A DNA stretch of 64,000 bases from Solea solea (taxonomy: Eukaryota; Chordata; Actinopteri; Pleuronectiformes; Soleidae), in the NCBI RefSeq assembly GCF_958295425.1, contig NC_081136.1:6631594-6695593 (forward strand), in the 5' to 3' direction. A program made the position numbers and the translations under genes. This document shows, in pieces, positions 39,501 to 47,652 of the stretch. How positions within the stretch are numbered: position 1 is the stretch's first letter; each line of letters starts with the position of its first letter. Under the pieces are notes generated by a model. It made no database searches and was not told the origin of the DNA. It saw nothing but the letters and a program-made list of their open reading frames with translations.

Positions 39501-40197
39501 AAATGCTGACTGAATGTCACTTCCAAGCATTTATTGTGCAGATTGAATGCCACTGTCCTGACTGCAAACCTCCATGTGCATAACTTTCCTGCATGCACAC
39601 CTCATTTAAACACAATGTGCAGATGTGATGCATATTCCCGCATGCAGAACTCCATTAAAAATTCGACATGGTGAACTTAGTTTAAAAATATGCAGATTTA
39701 ATGACACTTTGCTCTTTCAATTTGGGAGAACGTGACTTGCAACGTGAAAAAAGTGGTAAATATAATTTGCACTCACTAAAAACTACTGAAATGCACACAG
39801 TGCTGTAATATTACCCGGATACTACAATGTTAAAGGAAGGGAAAGCCATGCGGAAAGTTGTCATCTTACCATAATTATGTACGCACATTGTGCAAAACAT
39901 ATGCCGCATTAAAGCATGGAAAGTAGTCATTCAAAGCCATAACTTACGCATCAGCGAAACCGCCTAATTTAGCATGCAAATTGAGAAAACATATTAAATT
40001 GCCAGGGTTTTGAAGGGAATTCCGTATTACAGGAGCAGCGGCACACGTATCGACTCTAGCTAGCTGCACGGCGTGAAAACCCCTCGTTCCATCGACTCCT
40101 CCGCTCCGCTGTGACAAAACAGCAAATATGTCCGAACACGGTCCCGTTGGACCGCGACAAGCAGACGCTGCGACAGTTCACTCACCGAGTTGGCCAT
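1..40197 (-). CDS. mllt3: mllt3 (AF9), YEATS-domain chromatin reader, 5' nine coding exons; 3' end outside window
   Basis: Joined coding parts (minus strand): 40197-40186, 39152-38972, 19660-19578, 17482-17339, 13381-13253, 9536-8964, 3085-3016, 1250-1112, 1027-931; 1428 bp, 476 codons, with every junction in phase. The protein starts [18 protein letters not shown]. Residues about 1-138 form a YEATS domain in which the positions known to bind acyl-lysine in AF9 are all present (F28, H56, S58, F59, G77, Y78, D103). A Lys/Ser/Pro-rich linker with an AKKRKK nuclear-localisation motif, a Ser-rich block and an acidic block follow. The family reads H3 acetyl/crotonyl-lysine and recruits AFF proteins (super elongation complex) or DOT1L through a C-terminal AHD. 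That domain (about 85 residues in human) is not in the window. MLLT3 rather than MLLT1 is called because [31 protein letters not shown] and [10 protein letters not shown] match MLLT3 best. Confidence 0.95.
320..690. repeat. Palindromic dispersed repeat with tagtcggact words
   Basis: Variants of tagtc(g/t)gact occur at least six times in both orientations. ttacatgcacagtttaatcg is a typical edge. It is probably an old MITE. Confidence 0.4.
931..1027 (-). CDS. mllt3: mllt3 coding exon 9, last exon in window
   Basis: 97 bp encoding [18 protein letters not shown] then [14 protein letters not shown] (human [22 protein letters not shown]). The acceptor is cgttcctgcccag and the donor gtaagc at 930-925. 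Intron 8 before it is only 84 bp. The next exons, which in human start ILEVKSP and carry the AHD, are not found in 1-930. Confidence 0.92.
1112..1250 (-). CDS. mllt3: mllt3 coding exon 8, acidic segment
   Basis: 139 bp encoding [20 protein letters not shown] followed by an Asp/Glu run and [18 protein letters not shown], equivalent to human GPLRSIMKDLHSDD and its acidic run. The acceptor is gtttggcacag and the donor gtaagc. It ends in phase 2; the junction codon AG|G is Arg. Confidence 0.92.
1251..3015 (-). other. mllt3 intron 7
   Basis: 1765 bp of AT-rich intron. The plus-strand open frame at 2053-2430 and its antisense partner have no coding character. No repeat family was recognised beyond simple A/T-rich tracts. 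Confidence 0.7.
3016..3085 (-). CDS. mllt3: mllt3 coding exon 7, serine-rich
   Basis: 70 bp encoding [20 protein letters not shown] plus KRQ, against [20 protein letters not shown] in human MLLT3. The acceptor is cttcttcctcctcccag and the donor gtgaat. It ends one base into a Val codon that exon 8 completes (phase 1). Confidence 0.92.
3290..3475 (-). mobile_element. tRNA-derived SINE remnant
   Basis: On the minus strand ggatcagtggttagagcagg (about 3450-3431) resembles a tRNA A-box head. attgctcctgttgactg and gtgaatggttgttaagtg follow in the order expected for fish tRNA-SINEs. The B box is not convincing. Confidence 0.4.
4741..4787. repeat. (CA)n microsatellite
   Basis: An interrupted CA/CACT tract of about 47 bp in mllt3 intron 6. 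It produces the Cys/Val-rich frame on the minus strand. Confidence 0.9.
5577..6060. repeat. Degenerate CCAN-rich tandem region
   Basis: About 480 bp built from ccaaccaaccaa, ccatccatcc and aaatcagccatccaa variants, almost without G on the plus strand. Longer sub-units recur: ccaattagccacccaagaac appears near 5638 and again near 5919, which suggests a higher-order duplication. Confidence 0.8.
8964..9536 (-). CDS. mllt3: mllt3 coding exon 6, Lys-rich linker with NLS
   Basis: 573 bp, 191 codons, residues 184-374. The acceptor is tttaatccacag and the donor gtaagt. It opens with a Thr/Ser tract where human AF9 has its long polyserine run. [26 protein letters not shown] and [20 protein letters not shown] follow, the basic NLS AKKRKK lies at about 9182-9201, and [22 protein letters not shown] closes the exon. 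This is the largest exon and corresponds to the big central exon of human MLLT3. Confidence 0.93.
9664..9965. mobile_element. Foldback MITE copy, both arms
   Basis: The left arm starts ctcctgcaccaaagtccata (9665) and the right arm ends ctatggattttggagcagg (9909), with ggaggcagcagtggat on the inner side (9834). The arms are inverted copies separated by about 100 bp. The family is described in the findings. Confidence 0.65.
11711..11910 (+). mobile_element. Dispersed repeat, cagggttccc family, copy 1
   Basis: It begins cagggttcccatgggtcctt and contains acgccacctactgtttcatg and gtgcgtagactagg. Those words recur at 23.1-23.5 kb and 49.0 kb. Confidence 0.55.
12777..12808. repeat. G-run and (GT)n microsatellite
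   Basis: A run of nine or so G followed closely by a GT repeat in mllt3 intron 5. Confidence 0.85.
13253..13381 (-). CDS. mllt3: mllt3 coding exon 5, ENL-like linker exon
   Basis: 129 bp, 43 codons, residues 141-183, starting [10 protein letters not shown] and ending [15 protein letters not shown]. The acceptor reads cttctggtag and the donor gtgagt. The ends VMVM-EG and FSDPKK..GSK match the linker that follows the YEATS domain in MLLT1/ENL. Human MLLT3, as I recall it, goes straight from KAGG to its polyserine segment. The exon is phase 0 at both ends, so it could be skipped without a frameshift. Confidence 0.85.
14640..15005. mobile_element. Foldback MITE copy, left arm truncated
   Basis: Inner inverted words ctgctgcctccatcag (14670) and gaggcagcagtag (14764) flank the loop. 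The right arm continues with ggactttggtgtgggg (14829), cagtttccggttgg and attaagtggttaaaatcag. Confidence 0.6.
15050..15235. mobile_element. hAT-like MITE remnant
   Basis: ttttctggtttcttatataa, agatcaacctttctatggac and cattatcgattaattgag recall the interior and end of the tagggctgcaac family. Boundaries are uncertain. Confidence 0.35.
15760..15785. repeat. (CTG)n trinucleotide repeat
   Basis: Nearly nine perfect CTG units in mllt3 intron 4. Apparent Ala or Cys homopolymer frames here are repeat translations. Confidence 0.9.
16627..16930. mobile_element. Foldback MITE copy, both arms
   Basis: The left arm runs from caccaaattccatacagaaa to ctgctgcctccat (about 16631-16705). The right arm runs from gaggaaacagtggacc to tctatggactttggtgtagg (about 16791-16868). 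This is one of the clearest copies of the inverted structure. Confidence 0.7.
17339..17482 (-). CDS. mllt3: mllt3 coding exon 4, end of YEATS domain
   Basis: 144 bp, exactly 48 codons, residues 93-140, [18 protein letters not shown] through [11 protein letters not shown]. The acceptor is ttttcctcag and the donor gtaggt. It includes D103 and finishes the YEATS fold. The phase-0 ends match exons 3 and 5. Confidence 0.95.
17507..17575. repeat. (GA)n microsatellite
   Basis: About 69 bp of GA/GGGA units beginning only 25 bp upstream (in the sense of mllt3) of the exon 4 acceptor. It replaces the normal intron end sequence there. Confidence 0.9.
17870..18095. mobile_element. hAT-like MITE remnant
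   Basis: It contains gatcattagttgatctgttt, gaccaaacaataaagtgg and the end aataatcattagtggcagccc, matching the end of the family whose copies begin gggctgcaac. Confidence 0.45.
19165..19262 (+). mobile_element. LINE/SINE 3' tail
   Basis: tgccttgagataatgtgtgt, tgtgatttggacgctgtaca and the end aataaattaaattg match the shared 3' tail of L2-type LINEs and their SINEs in fish. Confidence 0.5.
19320..19450 (-). mobile_element. Dispersed SINE-like fragment
   Basis: gcgtcttgcccaaggacacg and acaaacccgcaaccttcaac are words of a widespread fish repeat. It adjoins the LINE/SINE tail at 19165-19262 and may be part of the same or a second insertion. Confidence 0.4.
19578..19660 (-). CDS. mllt3: mllt3 coding exon 3, YEATS domain centre
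   Basis: 83 bp, residues 65-92, [17 protein letters not shown] to VYFKNK. The acceptor is ccctttttcag and the donor gtacat. It carries the G77-Y78 pair that closes the acyl-lysine channel. The peptide is virtually identical to human AF9. It is separated from exon 2 by a 19.3-kb intron. Confidence 0.95.
20025..20671. mobile_element. Foldback MITE copy split by a nested element
   Basis: The left arm (20025-20155) includes tgcaccaaactccatagaga. The right arm (about 20415-20671) includes aggcagcagtaaacc, tctacatggacc and the terminus gtccccactggcag. The loop is enlarged by an unrelated insertion at about 20186-20372. Confidence 0.65.
20186..20372. mobile_element. hAT-like non-autonomous element nested in a foldback MITE
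   Basis: It starts agggctttattttcataattg and ends attgtttcagccctaatt, with the internal word ggtccataaaatgtcagaaa. The internal word and the agggct/agccct termini match the abundant teleost element typically starting tagggctgcaac. The family name is from memory. Confidence 0.6.
20731..20779. repeat. (CA)n / (CAGA)n microsatellite
   Basis: A compound CA and cagaca tract of about 49 bp in mllt3 intron 2. Confidence 0.9.
21130..21151. repeat. (GT)n microsatellite
   Basis: Pure GT run of about 22 bp in mllt3 intron 2. Confidence 0.9.
21924..21940. repeat. Poly-G run
   Basis: About fifteen consecutive G. The exact length may be unreliable because homopolymers are error-prone in assemblies. Confidence 0.85.
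22750..22830. mobile_element. hAT-type repeat end (caggggtgtccaaac)
   Basis: ccaggggtgtccaaacttct followed by ggccagatttgacaatgg and ccagggccaactcg matches the common vertebrate hAT-derived repeat whose end reads CAGGGGTGTCCAAAC. Confidence 0.45.
23104..23560. mobile_element. Dispersed repeat, cagggttccc family, copy 2
   Basis: acagggttcccacaccaaaa lies at one end and, inverted, catgaaacagtaggtggcgt (about 23466) plus cttgcacaaaattcaagcat at the other. The inverted relation to copies 1 and 3 suggests an element with terminal inverted repeats. Confidence 0.5.
25040..25265. mobile_element. hAT-like MITE remnant
   Basis: The start is ggggctgcaaccattaatca. The interior holds AT-rich taattatttgacaaccgact, and the end is ataattattcgtggcggac. 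It looks like a short degraded copy of the same family. Confidence 0.45.
27762..27900. mobile_element. Short MITE-like repeat
   Basis: catttccactacacagttcc, then acttggaac..gcttttccagtaggg and ggtactggtttttagtacct. The partly palindromic wording fits a short non-autonomous DNA transposon common in fish. The assignment is from memory. Confidence 0.35.
29889..29917. repeat. (AAT)n microsatellite
   Basis: About nine AAT units, flanked by T and A runs. Confidence 0.9.
32075..32170 (+). mobile_element. Foldback MITE, right-arm fragment
   Basis: It contains tcctgtgtccccatgagc and tctctatggactttggtgca. No left arm was seen in the preceding few hundred bases. Confidence 0.5.
32579..32645. repeat. 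Adjacent (CCT)n and (CAG)n trinucleotide repeats
   Basis: Eight CCT units (about 32579-32602) and an interrupted CAG/CAA run (about 32622-32645) lie 20 bp apart. They generate Pro/Ser/Gln-repeat frames that are not genes. Confidence 0.9.
33101..33224. mobile_element. Small TIR element (about 125 bp)
   Basis: The left end cagggacgcacgatattgg (33100) and right end ccaataatatcgtgcatccc (33203) are near-perfect inverted copies. Internal copies of ccgata occur in both directions. Confidence 0.6.
33979..34011. repeat. (GT)n microsatellite
   Basis: Pure GT run of about 33 bp in mllt3 intron 2. Confidence 0.9.
34470..34545. mobile_element. hAT-type repeat end (caggggtcgccaac)
   Basis: ccaggggtcgccaacctttc then gagagctacctggagggtag is the familiar start of a dispersed hAT-derived repeat. 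The far end was not located. Confidence 0.45.
34690..34850 (+). mobile_element. Foldback MITE, right-arm fragment
   Basis: gattttctctatggactttg at about 34729 is followed by gagagtgagcag, cttcagtttcctgttgaa and taagtggccaaaacccag, in the family order. Confidence 0.5.
36369..36390. repeat. (CA)n microsatellite
   Basis: Pure CA run of about 21 bp. Confidence 0.9.
36501..36540. repeat. (AAT)n microsatellite
   Basis: About eleven AAT units ending in aaaataaag. Confidence 0.9.
37606..37800. mobile_element. hAT-like MITE remnant
   Basis: It starts acggctgcaactatcaag and is followed by tgtgtttcccaaacctc and cacattcaagaagctcaaaa, typical internal words of this teleost family. Confidence 0.5.
37957..37980. 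repeat. (GT)n microsatellite
   Basis: GT run of about 22 bp ending tgtgcgtg. Confidence 0.9.
38972..39152 (-). CDS. mllt3: mllt3 coding exon 2, N-terminal half of YEATS domain
   Basis: 181 bp, residues 5-64 plus one base. The acceptor is tttctcctcag and the donor gtaaaa. It encodes [14 protein letters not shown] through HESFPKPKR, including F28 and the H56/S58/F59 side of the acyl-lysine pocket. It ends one base into Val65, which exon 3 completes. Confidence 0.95.
39153..40185 (-). other. mllt3 intron 1
   Basis: 1033 bp. It includes a short internal repetition of [28 protein letters not shown] words (39350-39470, and again near 39590-39660; each is under 30 bp). CpG content rises toward exon 1. 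Confidence 0.6.
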
Positions 40198-40345
40198 GCT
40201 GGAGGCCGCGCGTTCCTGTTATTTCATGGAGAATGAGTTTTAAACGAGAGCAGAGGTGAGGACGGCTCTCCTGTGACGGCGGACATGGTCTTCTGGACCC
40301 AAGTGAGACTCAAGACTTTCAAAGGCTCGCCGGCTGTCAATTACC
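40020..40345 (-). promoter_or_regulatory. mllt3: mllt3 CpG-rich promoter / 5' UTR region
   Basis: CpG density rises well above the surrounding AT-rich sequence over about 300 bp centred on the start codon (for example gaggccgcgcg, cgctgcgacag, tgacggcggacatgg). No TATA box is evident. The 5' leader just upstream of the start contains a minimal upstream ORF, ATGAAATAA at 40227-40219. The transcription start cannot be placed from sequence alone. Confidence 0.6.
40186..40197 (-). CDS. mllt3: mllt3 coding exon 1 (MANS)
   Basis: Four codons only, ATGGCCAACTCG followed by donor gtgagt. Human MLLT3 likewise begins with four residues (MASS) before its first intron. The start context is strong (A at -3, G at +4). 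Phase 0 at the donor fits the acceptor at 39152. Confidence 0.85.
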
Positions 40346-40466
40346 TGGAGTAAGCCAGCCACGTTCCGCTTTACACTTTCAAAATAAAAGCCCCAGTTAA
40401 GACGTACTTTGGGTAATATGTTTTCTGCATATGTGACTTAGGAACAATCACCACTGATTTTAAAAC

Positions 40467-40552
40467 AATAATAATAATAATAATGATAATAATAATAATA
40501 ATAACAAAAATAATAATAATGATGATGATAATAATAATAAATAAATAAATAT
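40467..40552. repeat. (AAT)n/(GAT)n/(AAAT)n compound microsatellite
   Basis: 86 bp of imperfect AAT with GAT blocks and a final aaataaataaat, just upstream of mllt3. Confidence 0.9.
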
Positions 40553-41269
40553 ATCATGACTTCAAGTTCTCCCTTTGTACACCATAAACATATTTCACTA
40601 TCTACATTAACTTCGTTGATTAATAGTTTACTTATTCCATTTATTTGCTTGTTTGTATATTAGACCAACATTTTAGCAAACCCTGCATGTTTCAGTTAAT
40701 TAATTAATAGACAAATAATTAGAACACACACATAAACAAAGAATTTAGAACAACACTAGGATTGAAGTTGGCAATAATATATAATAGGAACATCTAAGAG
40801 TAATTAAATTTAAATATACTGAGTACTAAAATGTTGGTATAACCCTATGAGTGAATCTCCAGTCTCTCTTGCACGAAAAACTCATGCTGTACACAGAAAT
40901 TATAATTTCAATGAAGAGATTATTGGAAATTCACACAGTCATATGATGTAGTATCTGTGGTAGTGAATATTGAGTTGTCAGCACGACTTTCAACCTATTT
41001 TTCTTGTCTACTTCACACTGTTAATTCTTAGATATATTTGTTTTACATTGTACAGTACGATACAATCATAATCAATGTTTTCCCAGTAAGTATAAGTTAA
41101 GTTGTAGCTATCATAATCTACCAATTAAAATATATAAATAACATTATACTCAGACAGAACTCGGAAGATATTTTTCAGATTTGTCTTGACGTTTTCTTAG
41201 CCCTTTGCGCTATTATTTTGAAACTGCGTCCCCTCCCATTTCCTCTACTTCCCTGCCTCATTTCTGCAA

Positions 41270-41420
41270 CCTTCATGGCTTTCAGGAGAAAAGCGCACGC
41301 GCAGCTTGGCGTCCCCCCCGCTGGGACCGTAGATTTTTAGCACGAGATGGAAAGGGCCAATAACAGAACGGCAGACACGCGGACCAACGAATCAGGTGGC
41401 AGCAGCCTTCCTGCACTGGT
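41270..41420. promoter_or_regulatory. CpG-rich patch with CCAAT box, candidate promoter between the two genes
   Basis: A locally GC/CpG-rich block (gcgcacgcgcagcttggcg, acacgcggaccaacgaatc) with a CCAAT motif at 41357-41361 sits 1.1 kb upstream of mllt3 and 6.2 kb upstream of the focad start codon. It could be the focad promoter or an alternative mllt3 promoter. The sequence does not decide this. Confidence 0.35.
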
Positions 41421-42094
41421 GTTGCCTTCATGTCCCAGCGGAAAACCCAACATCCACAGGGAAAAAAACTGAAAACGCTAATTTATAACAGTTTATATTT
41501 CTCTCTCACGTTATTATTGTTATTAGTTTATACATGTAATCTGTACATTTACAATGAACGGACGTCTACAGGTTTCAGTAGAGAAGCACAGAAGCATTAT
41601 TTATCAAAAAGCTAAACATTTGATAATGTTATGATTTATGAAATTTAGGAATGCACAACTTAACAAAAATAATTTAAAACGCTGAGTTCGAAAGTTGATA
41701 AATAAAATGTTAATTGGTGTTTTCTTATAGGAGGGCGTATAATATACGGCTTTCTGAAAATGTTTAAATTAAAACTCCCTTAACAAACTAGTGCTTGTTT
41801 TATCTAGAACACAATAATAGTTATTGTACCTCACTTCTTATTCAAAAATTTGAATTTGAGTCACACACAAACACAATTAAAACCGGTAATTTATAAAAAC
41901 CTAAAAAAAGATCCTACAGTTCACGATATTCGAGAGTTATTGATAAAGCAGCTTTAAATATTGTTGTATTGTTGAATGTGCATTTAAATGTTGACATTCC
42001 TTTTACAAAATAATTTTTTGTCATAACATTTAGTACATATTAACGGTTTCTTGCAATATATTAGGACTATTAGACAGTGACTGGCACAAAAATG

Positions 42095-42240
42095 AAAGGG
42101 AAACGCCATGGTGCGTTTGTGGCTCGTCTCAAACACTTTTGGTCCTCGCTTCACACCGTAGTTCCAGGCATCATCATGTGCGTTCATAGGAGCCTGATTG
42201 AATGAGGTAAAGTTTCTTTAATCAACATTTAAAACTTTCA
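42095..42240 (+). promoter_or_regulatory. Possible focad promoter or untranslated first exon
   Basis: A short stretch containing aacgccatggtgcg (YY1-like) and ending gaatgag|gtaaag, a plausible splice donor at about 42208. Some upstream untranslated exon is required, because the first focad coding exon begins directly after a strong acceptor. This is one candidate among several. Confidence 0.25.
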
Positions 42241-45200
42241 TTAAGTTCTAGCCGAAAGGCTAATGTGCCACTTAGGACGCCAAAGTACGGATACAGCCCA
42301 CCTGCCTGTATTACAATGGTCCGTTAGCTTTAGCTTCAGCTAATAGCACCGGTATAGCTGTTATTAGCCGGTTCAGCTAACTTAATTACTAAGCTAACTC
42401 GTTCACTATACTTCTATAGTTATAATTAAGAAGTATTTCAGGAGGTAAACAGTTGTTTTTTAATCGCATATATATACGTAAGTGCTTCGTGACTGTTGTT
42501 GCATGTACGACATCAGGACTACGTGTAGCATGAATACACGCTGCACTAAATCCTATAGAAAAGTCTCTCAAATGAATCTTCCTCAACTTATTACCGAAAT
42601 AGTGTAATACTTAAATCGCATTCAAAAGCATCTTCTGACAAAGAAGGACTTATTTTTTAATTCGGCTTAAATATAAAGCACCACACTGCATGTGTAATGA
42701 CAAAAGCAGGTGACAGTAGAAAAAAAGCACAGGTGTAAATAATCAAATGAATGATGGCTGAATTCCATTTAGCTTCCTCAGTTTCATGGTGCATGCACTG
42801 CTCACACTGTCCTGACTTACATGAACTGAACAGAGCCATCGTTAGTTTCATTATTAGTTACACCTGTGAAAAATTTACTCATGTATTACTTGTATGTATC
42901 ATATTATTAGGTGGAATTGCTGCTGTTTGCATTTTAAATGTTGTCTAACAATACTGTGACATGCTATGTACATTTTAAGACATATAAAAAACATATATAC
43001 GTATTCTTTTTTTATTTTTTTTTTAAACTGTTGGGAACATTGTAGTTTATCTCCATATGGCTGACCTTTGAAGCCGACAGGTGAAAGGTCAAATATTTAT
43101 GTTTGAGAAGCTGGGAACAGGCAGCTGTTGACATTTGTGCCCCAGTCATGATTATGACTTACTGTATCATGACACAGCACATTGGCCACAATAGTTAAGC
43201 ATTAGTAAGCTGTATTTGATAAAATGAAGATGAATTAATCAATATAAGAACAGGAGCTTATACAATTCTATTGCCCATGATGATATAAGCACTTGTGAGT
43301 GAAACACATGTTATTGTGTGTATTGTCTATTTCTCTATAGACTCTTGAGGGTTTATTCAGTTTATTTGCTGAATATGCAGCAAGGGAACCTGAAGAGTGG
43401 GTGTAGTGGAACAGCCAGTAGGAGCATGCGCTGTCTCTGAACTGCCCAGTGATTCTTAAAAGCCTTCTGTGATGCGTCAGATTTAGCTTTGAGACCAGAG
43501 AGTCTTTCACACTAAAATAAGCAGCAAGTATACCTGGAATTTTTTAAGACCTGGTTTAAACCTGCTTCCAAAAAGGTTATAGACACTAACTCTTCCCATT
43601 GCCAGTGGTTCACCTTCCCAGGGGAGTTTTGTTTGTCAAAGGTAGAAGAAAACAACAGCAATGTTACAGTACTTTCCATTTTGTTTAAAAAGCAAGGTAA
43701 GCTACAAACATTCATGGTTAAAGACTATTCCAAAAGGCTGTAAGATGACTGTGCATTATTCAGTTGCTCTAAAAATGAAGCAGGAATTTGCATTGCTGTC
43801 AAAATGAAGAAGACAATGAAGAAATGTGCACGTTCTCCTGGGTCTTGCTTTCCACTCCCAATTTGACTCAGGTGAATGGGGTATAAGAGGCCCGGAAGTG
43901 GTGCTGAAAGTTTATTATGTAATTATTGCCAAAATAATGCCAAAATGTCCTCCCTACTGTAGCTTTAAGACACTAAAAAACATGCATCCTATCTGGCATG
44001 CAAAGGAAACTTTGAGTTTATTCAAAAAAATATCCTTCAAAGTGTTGTCAGTGTGTTTTAGGGATATTTAAGAGTTTAAAGCAGAATGATCATGACGCAA
44101 AACTTAAAAATATCAAATGAATAAGTTGTTGTTTTTTAATGAAAGCGTGCTGAGACGACTGTCTGTGTCACACGTCAGCTGTGCTGCTGTGATCTGAGGC
44201 CTTCCAGCGTGGCATGTGCAGCGAGCAGCAGTAAAGCCTCATTTGTAAAGCACTGATGGCTCAACACTGTTGCCCGCATTGTCCTCGCATGTATCGCTAA
44301 TGCAGAGCTGGCAGTACAGGGGGCAGCCCATATTGTTTTTGCATGTGAAGTAAATATGCAGCAGAAAGCACTGGAACAGTCTGGTGGCGCCGACTGGGTT
44401 TAGGTTCGCGAATGAGAAGAAGACGAAGAAGCCCAATTTCTTCTAAAAACACACAAGCACAAGAACAGCAGAACACATAGCTGCTCACGTCTTCTCATCC
44501 CTGTGTTGGTAATTCACTGCAGAACTAGAACCTGTTTGCGATTAACAGCCGTGTTCAGTACAACCACCAGATAATATTAAGCTCCTGGTGAAAGCGAGCG
44601 TGGAGTCGTAGGCGCGTGTGAGCTGGGGCAGCTGACTTACCTGTGGGAGTGCGTGGCAGTGGGAGCTGCTGGACAGTGTGCAAGAGCAGGGTGGTGCTCA
44701 GTGCAGCAGGACAGCCTGGCTTATCAATTAGATAACAGCAAAGGGGGTTGGGTGGGGTTGGGTATCTGGGTGGGGAGGGGGTGGGGGTGTTGGGGCTCAT
44801 ATTCCCCATGTTTAAATGCAAATGTCACAACAATGGACCAGACTATACACTGTCTTTAACCCACAGAAAATTGACTCAAATATTCTCACTTAGGAATGTG
44901 ATTTCCTTATGTGAATGTCCTTATTTTCAGTGATATTTATCTAAATTCAAACAGGAACTTCAGCTTTGAATGCACAAGAGTTTAAAACCCGAGTGATAAT
45001 GAATTTCAAAAAACAACAACCCTCATTTTAGAGGCTGGAATCAACCATTTAATTGCTCTCAACATTTACGCCTAGTCCACACGTCAGAGAGTAGTAATTC
45101 TGTCCACATATACTTGCTAAGTTCACAACAATATCATAGTCCACATGATAACTCAACAGCGTCAAGTGAACAGGTGGCGATATAAGTGTCACTGCAAAGC

Positions 45201-46774
45201 CTCGTTGGCCAAAACAGGCAGTTTTCCAATGAGTGCTTTCTCAGAGACCTAATCCACTGTTTATGTGAATTAAGATAGATCCACACACTACTCTGAGCGA
45301 TTTAAAAACCAATCAATTCTGCTTAGAAACCAGTAAATTCTGCATGCTGTTCACACAAATCTGGAGTATTTGAGGCCCGAAAAAAGGAGCACATTCTGCC
45401 TTACGGTTGCTTTGTAATCCAGACAGGCACGAAACATGGAGTATGTACCTGGTCGTGGTGGTTCCCTTCATACTTACCAGAGTCCACGTCGTCGTTGATC
45501 TCAGATCCCGTTCCATTAGCGCTATATTTCTGAGTTGTCAGTTAGCAATGACTCGGTATGATACTTGGTATCGGTATCGGTTCCGTATATCAGGAAAAAT
45601 TTAAACCCAGAGTGATCCAAAAACCCTAAATAGTGTCTCAATTCTAAGCACAGACTGTAAAACAGTAAATAACAAATAGAAATAACATTTTAAGTGAGTC
45701 ATGATGAGCATGACTCAGCAGGACTGTATCAGGCTGGTAATGAAATGGACACAAAAGTGATATCAAGCGGTGGTAACAATGTGCCTCCTCACATGAACTT
45801 TAACAAGTTTCCATGGTTACTATCTTCTTTGTTGTGTCGTTCGAGTACACCACCAACTAGACAGGAAAGTTTGTGCGATCGGGTGAAAATCTAAATGACT
45901 GGAGCGGCCCTATTGGCCACATGTAGATGCCGAAAGTCGAGATATTCTAAACCTAAAAATTGCTATGCTACAGACACATTTCAGTCGGCAAAAGAAAACA
46001 GTAGAAGTTGTTCAAATGCCTTGCTCAGCAGGTGAGCAGCTGTGGCCGTGGACAGCTGGCGGTCAGCGTCTTTTTACACAGTATTGTCCAACCCGGTGAT
46101 GCGACCTGAGACCTGAGACTTGACTCTCGCCTGCTTGGCAACCTGTGAGGGAGCGAGCGAGCGGAGACAGGTTTTACTTGATGGATTTGTGAATAATTTA
46201 ATGCAAAATTATGTCACGGCTTCAGGCCGATAATTTGAGAACACATGGGATCGGACAGGATGGGCAGGGATCGGCTTCCAAAAGGGTCAGACCCTGAATA
46301 CCTCCAGGCAAACACCACCGTCCGCCCCTCTGAGCGAGCAACAGGTGGCTGCATCAGTGAGCCTTTGTTTCAGACGCTGACTTTAGCACAGCTGATACGT
46401 GATATTCTTGATTCAAACAAATGGTGTCACCCTATTTAAGCTGTTGTCTTTTAGTGTTGTCTGACATTGATTTATTGCAAGATCAGAAAAATGATAATGC
46501 CAACTATAGGGCTGAACAATTTGGGGATCATATTGTGATTTTTTTTTTCTGACAGATATTGTGGTTGAGATTTTTCTCACGAAGGTTCAGTTAAATATTC
46601 ACTTTAAAATATGATATGATGGTGAAGTTGAAACGTCCCCATTGAAACATTTATTTTTTATTGGGAGCATGAAAGTGCTAATACCTGAATTGTTTCCAAC
46701 GTGTGTGAGTAATGTTTTAGAAAATTTGCCTTAAATAGAAGAATTGAACCACAACCTTTGCTACTTGCTAACTG

Positions 46775-47075
46775 ACTTCTTTCAAATTGATTCTGAAACG
46801 ATTACTTGAATAATCTATTACCAAAATGAATCCTCAACTATTTGATAATTATAGATATAGATAACAAGTTATCAGGTTTTTTTAGCTTCTTAAATGGGAA
46901 CATCCTCTGGGTTATTTGCTCCATATAACAAAGAAATCATTAAAACTGAATCATTTTTGATTTGTGGACAAAAAAATGACATTTGAGAACATTGATCAAC
47001 ATTTTCTGACATTTTACGGACCAAACAAGTACTCAAGTATTATCATCAAAATAGACAATTCTTCAGTAGCGGTAT
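46775..47075. mobile_element. hAT-like MITE remnant
   Basis: gattctgaaacgattacttg, ataacaaagaaatcattaaa and tgacattttacggaccaaac occur in the family order. The middle segment closely resembles 15090-15115. Confidence 0.4.
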
Positions 47076-47652
47076 TACAAAATATCAATGCCTATAGACG
47101 TGATTTACCTGTTCTTTATATGCATTGTGTGTCATGGTACATCTCTTTGGAATCTTTTTTTCTGTGTTGGATTTGGGTCAGCATTCCCAACTAAGTTTAA
47201 ACTCCCAACTAAATCCTCTTTACTGAAGGTGAAGAAATAGACGTAATAAATGTAAACGTGGTGAGGCGACTCAGCTTTCCCAATTGCACTTTCTTTGGAA
47301 ATGCTCGTATTATTATATCGATATCTGTAGTTGTTATCTCCTCATCCATTTTTCCAGCCAGTTCCAACAATTCATACGTGAAAACGTAGGAAATTCTTGA
47401 TACCATCACCAGATACTTCCTCTTCTCTGCAACTTTTGACTTTGACGTTGACTTTGGTATTTTCCTCCCATAGGAAATGAATAGTGAGGGCAGATCAAAG
47501 CCAGCCCAGGTGGATCACACACAGGTCAAAGGCAACAGCGTGAGTTATGTAGACAAACAAGCCACACATGGCGAGATTACCCAGCATTCATGAAAGCATT
47601 TGTTTTGGACCATAACTCAATCCATTTTTATCTCCGCCTCTCTGTCTCTCAG

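Larger units (their letters stand above)
40346..47652. other. Intergenic region between mllt3 and focad, probably including focad 5' untranslated exon(s) and intron
   Basis: 7.3 kb, mostly AT-rich. It contains the AAT/GAT microsatellite (40467-40552), the CpG patch at 41.3 kb, the candidate exon at 42.1 kb, an agggctgaacaattt-type MITE end (about 46508-46620) and hAT-like MITE debris (46775-47075). No convincing coding exon was seen. Confidence 0.55.
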
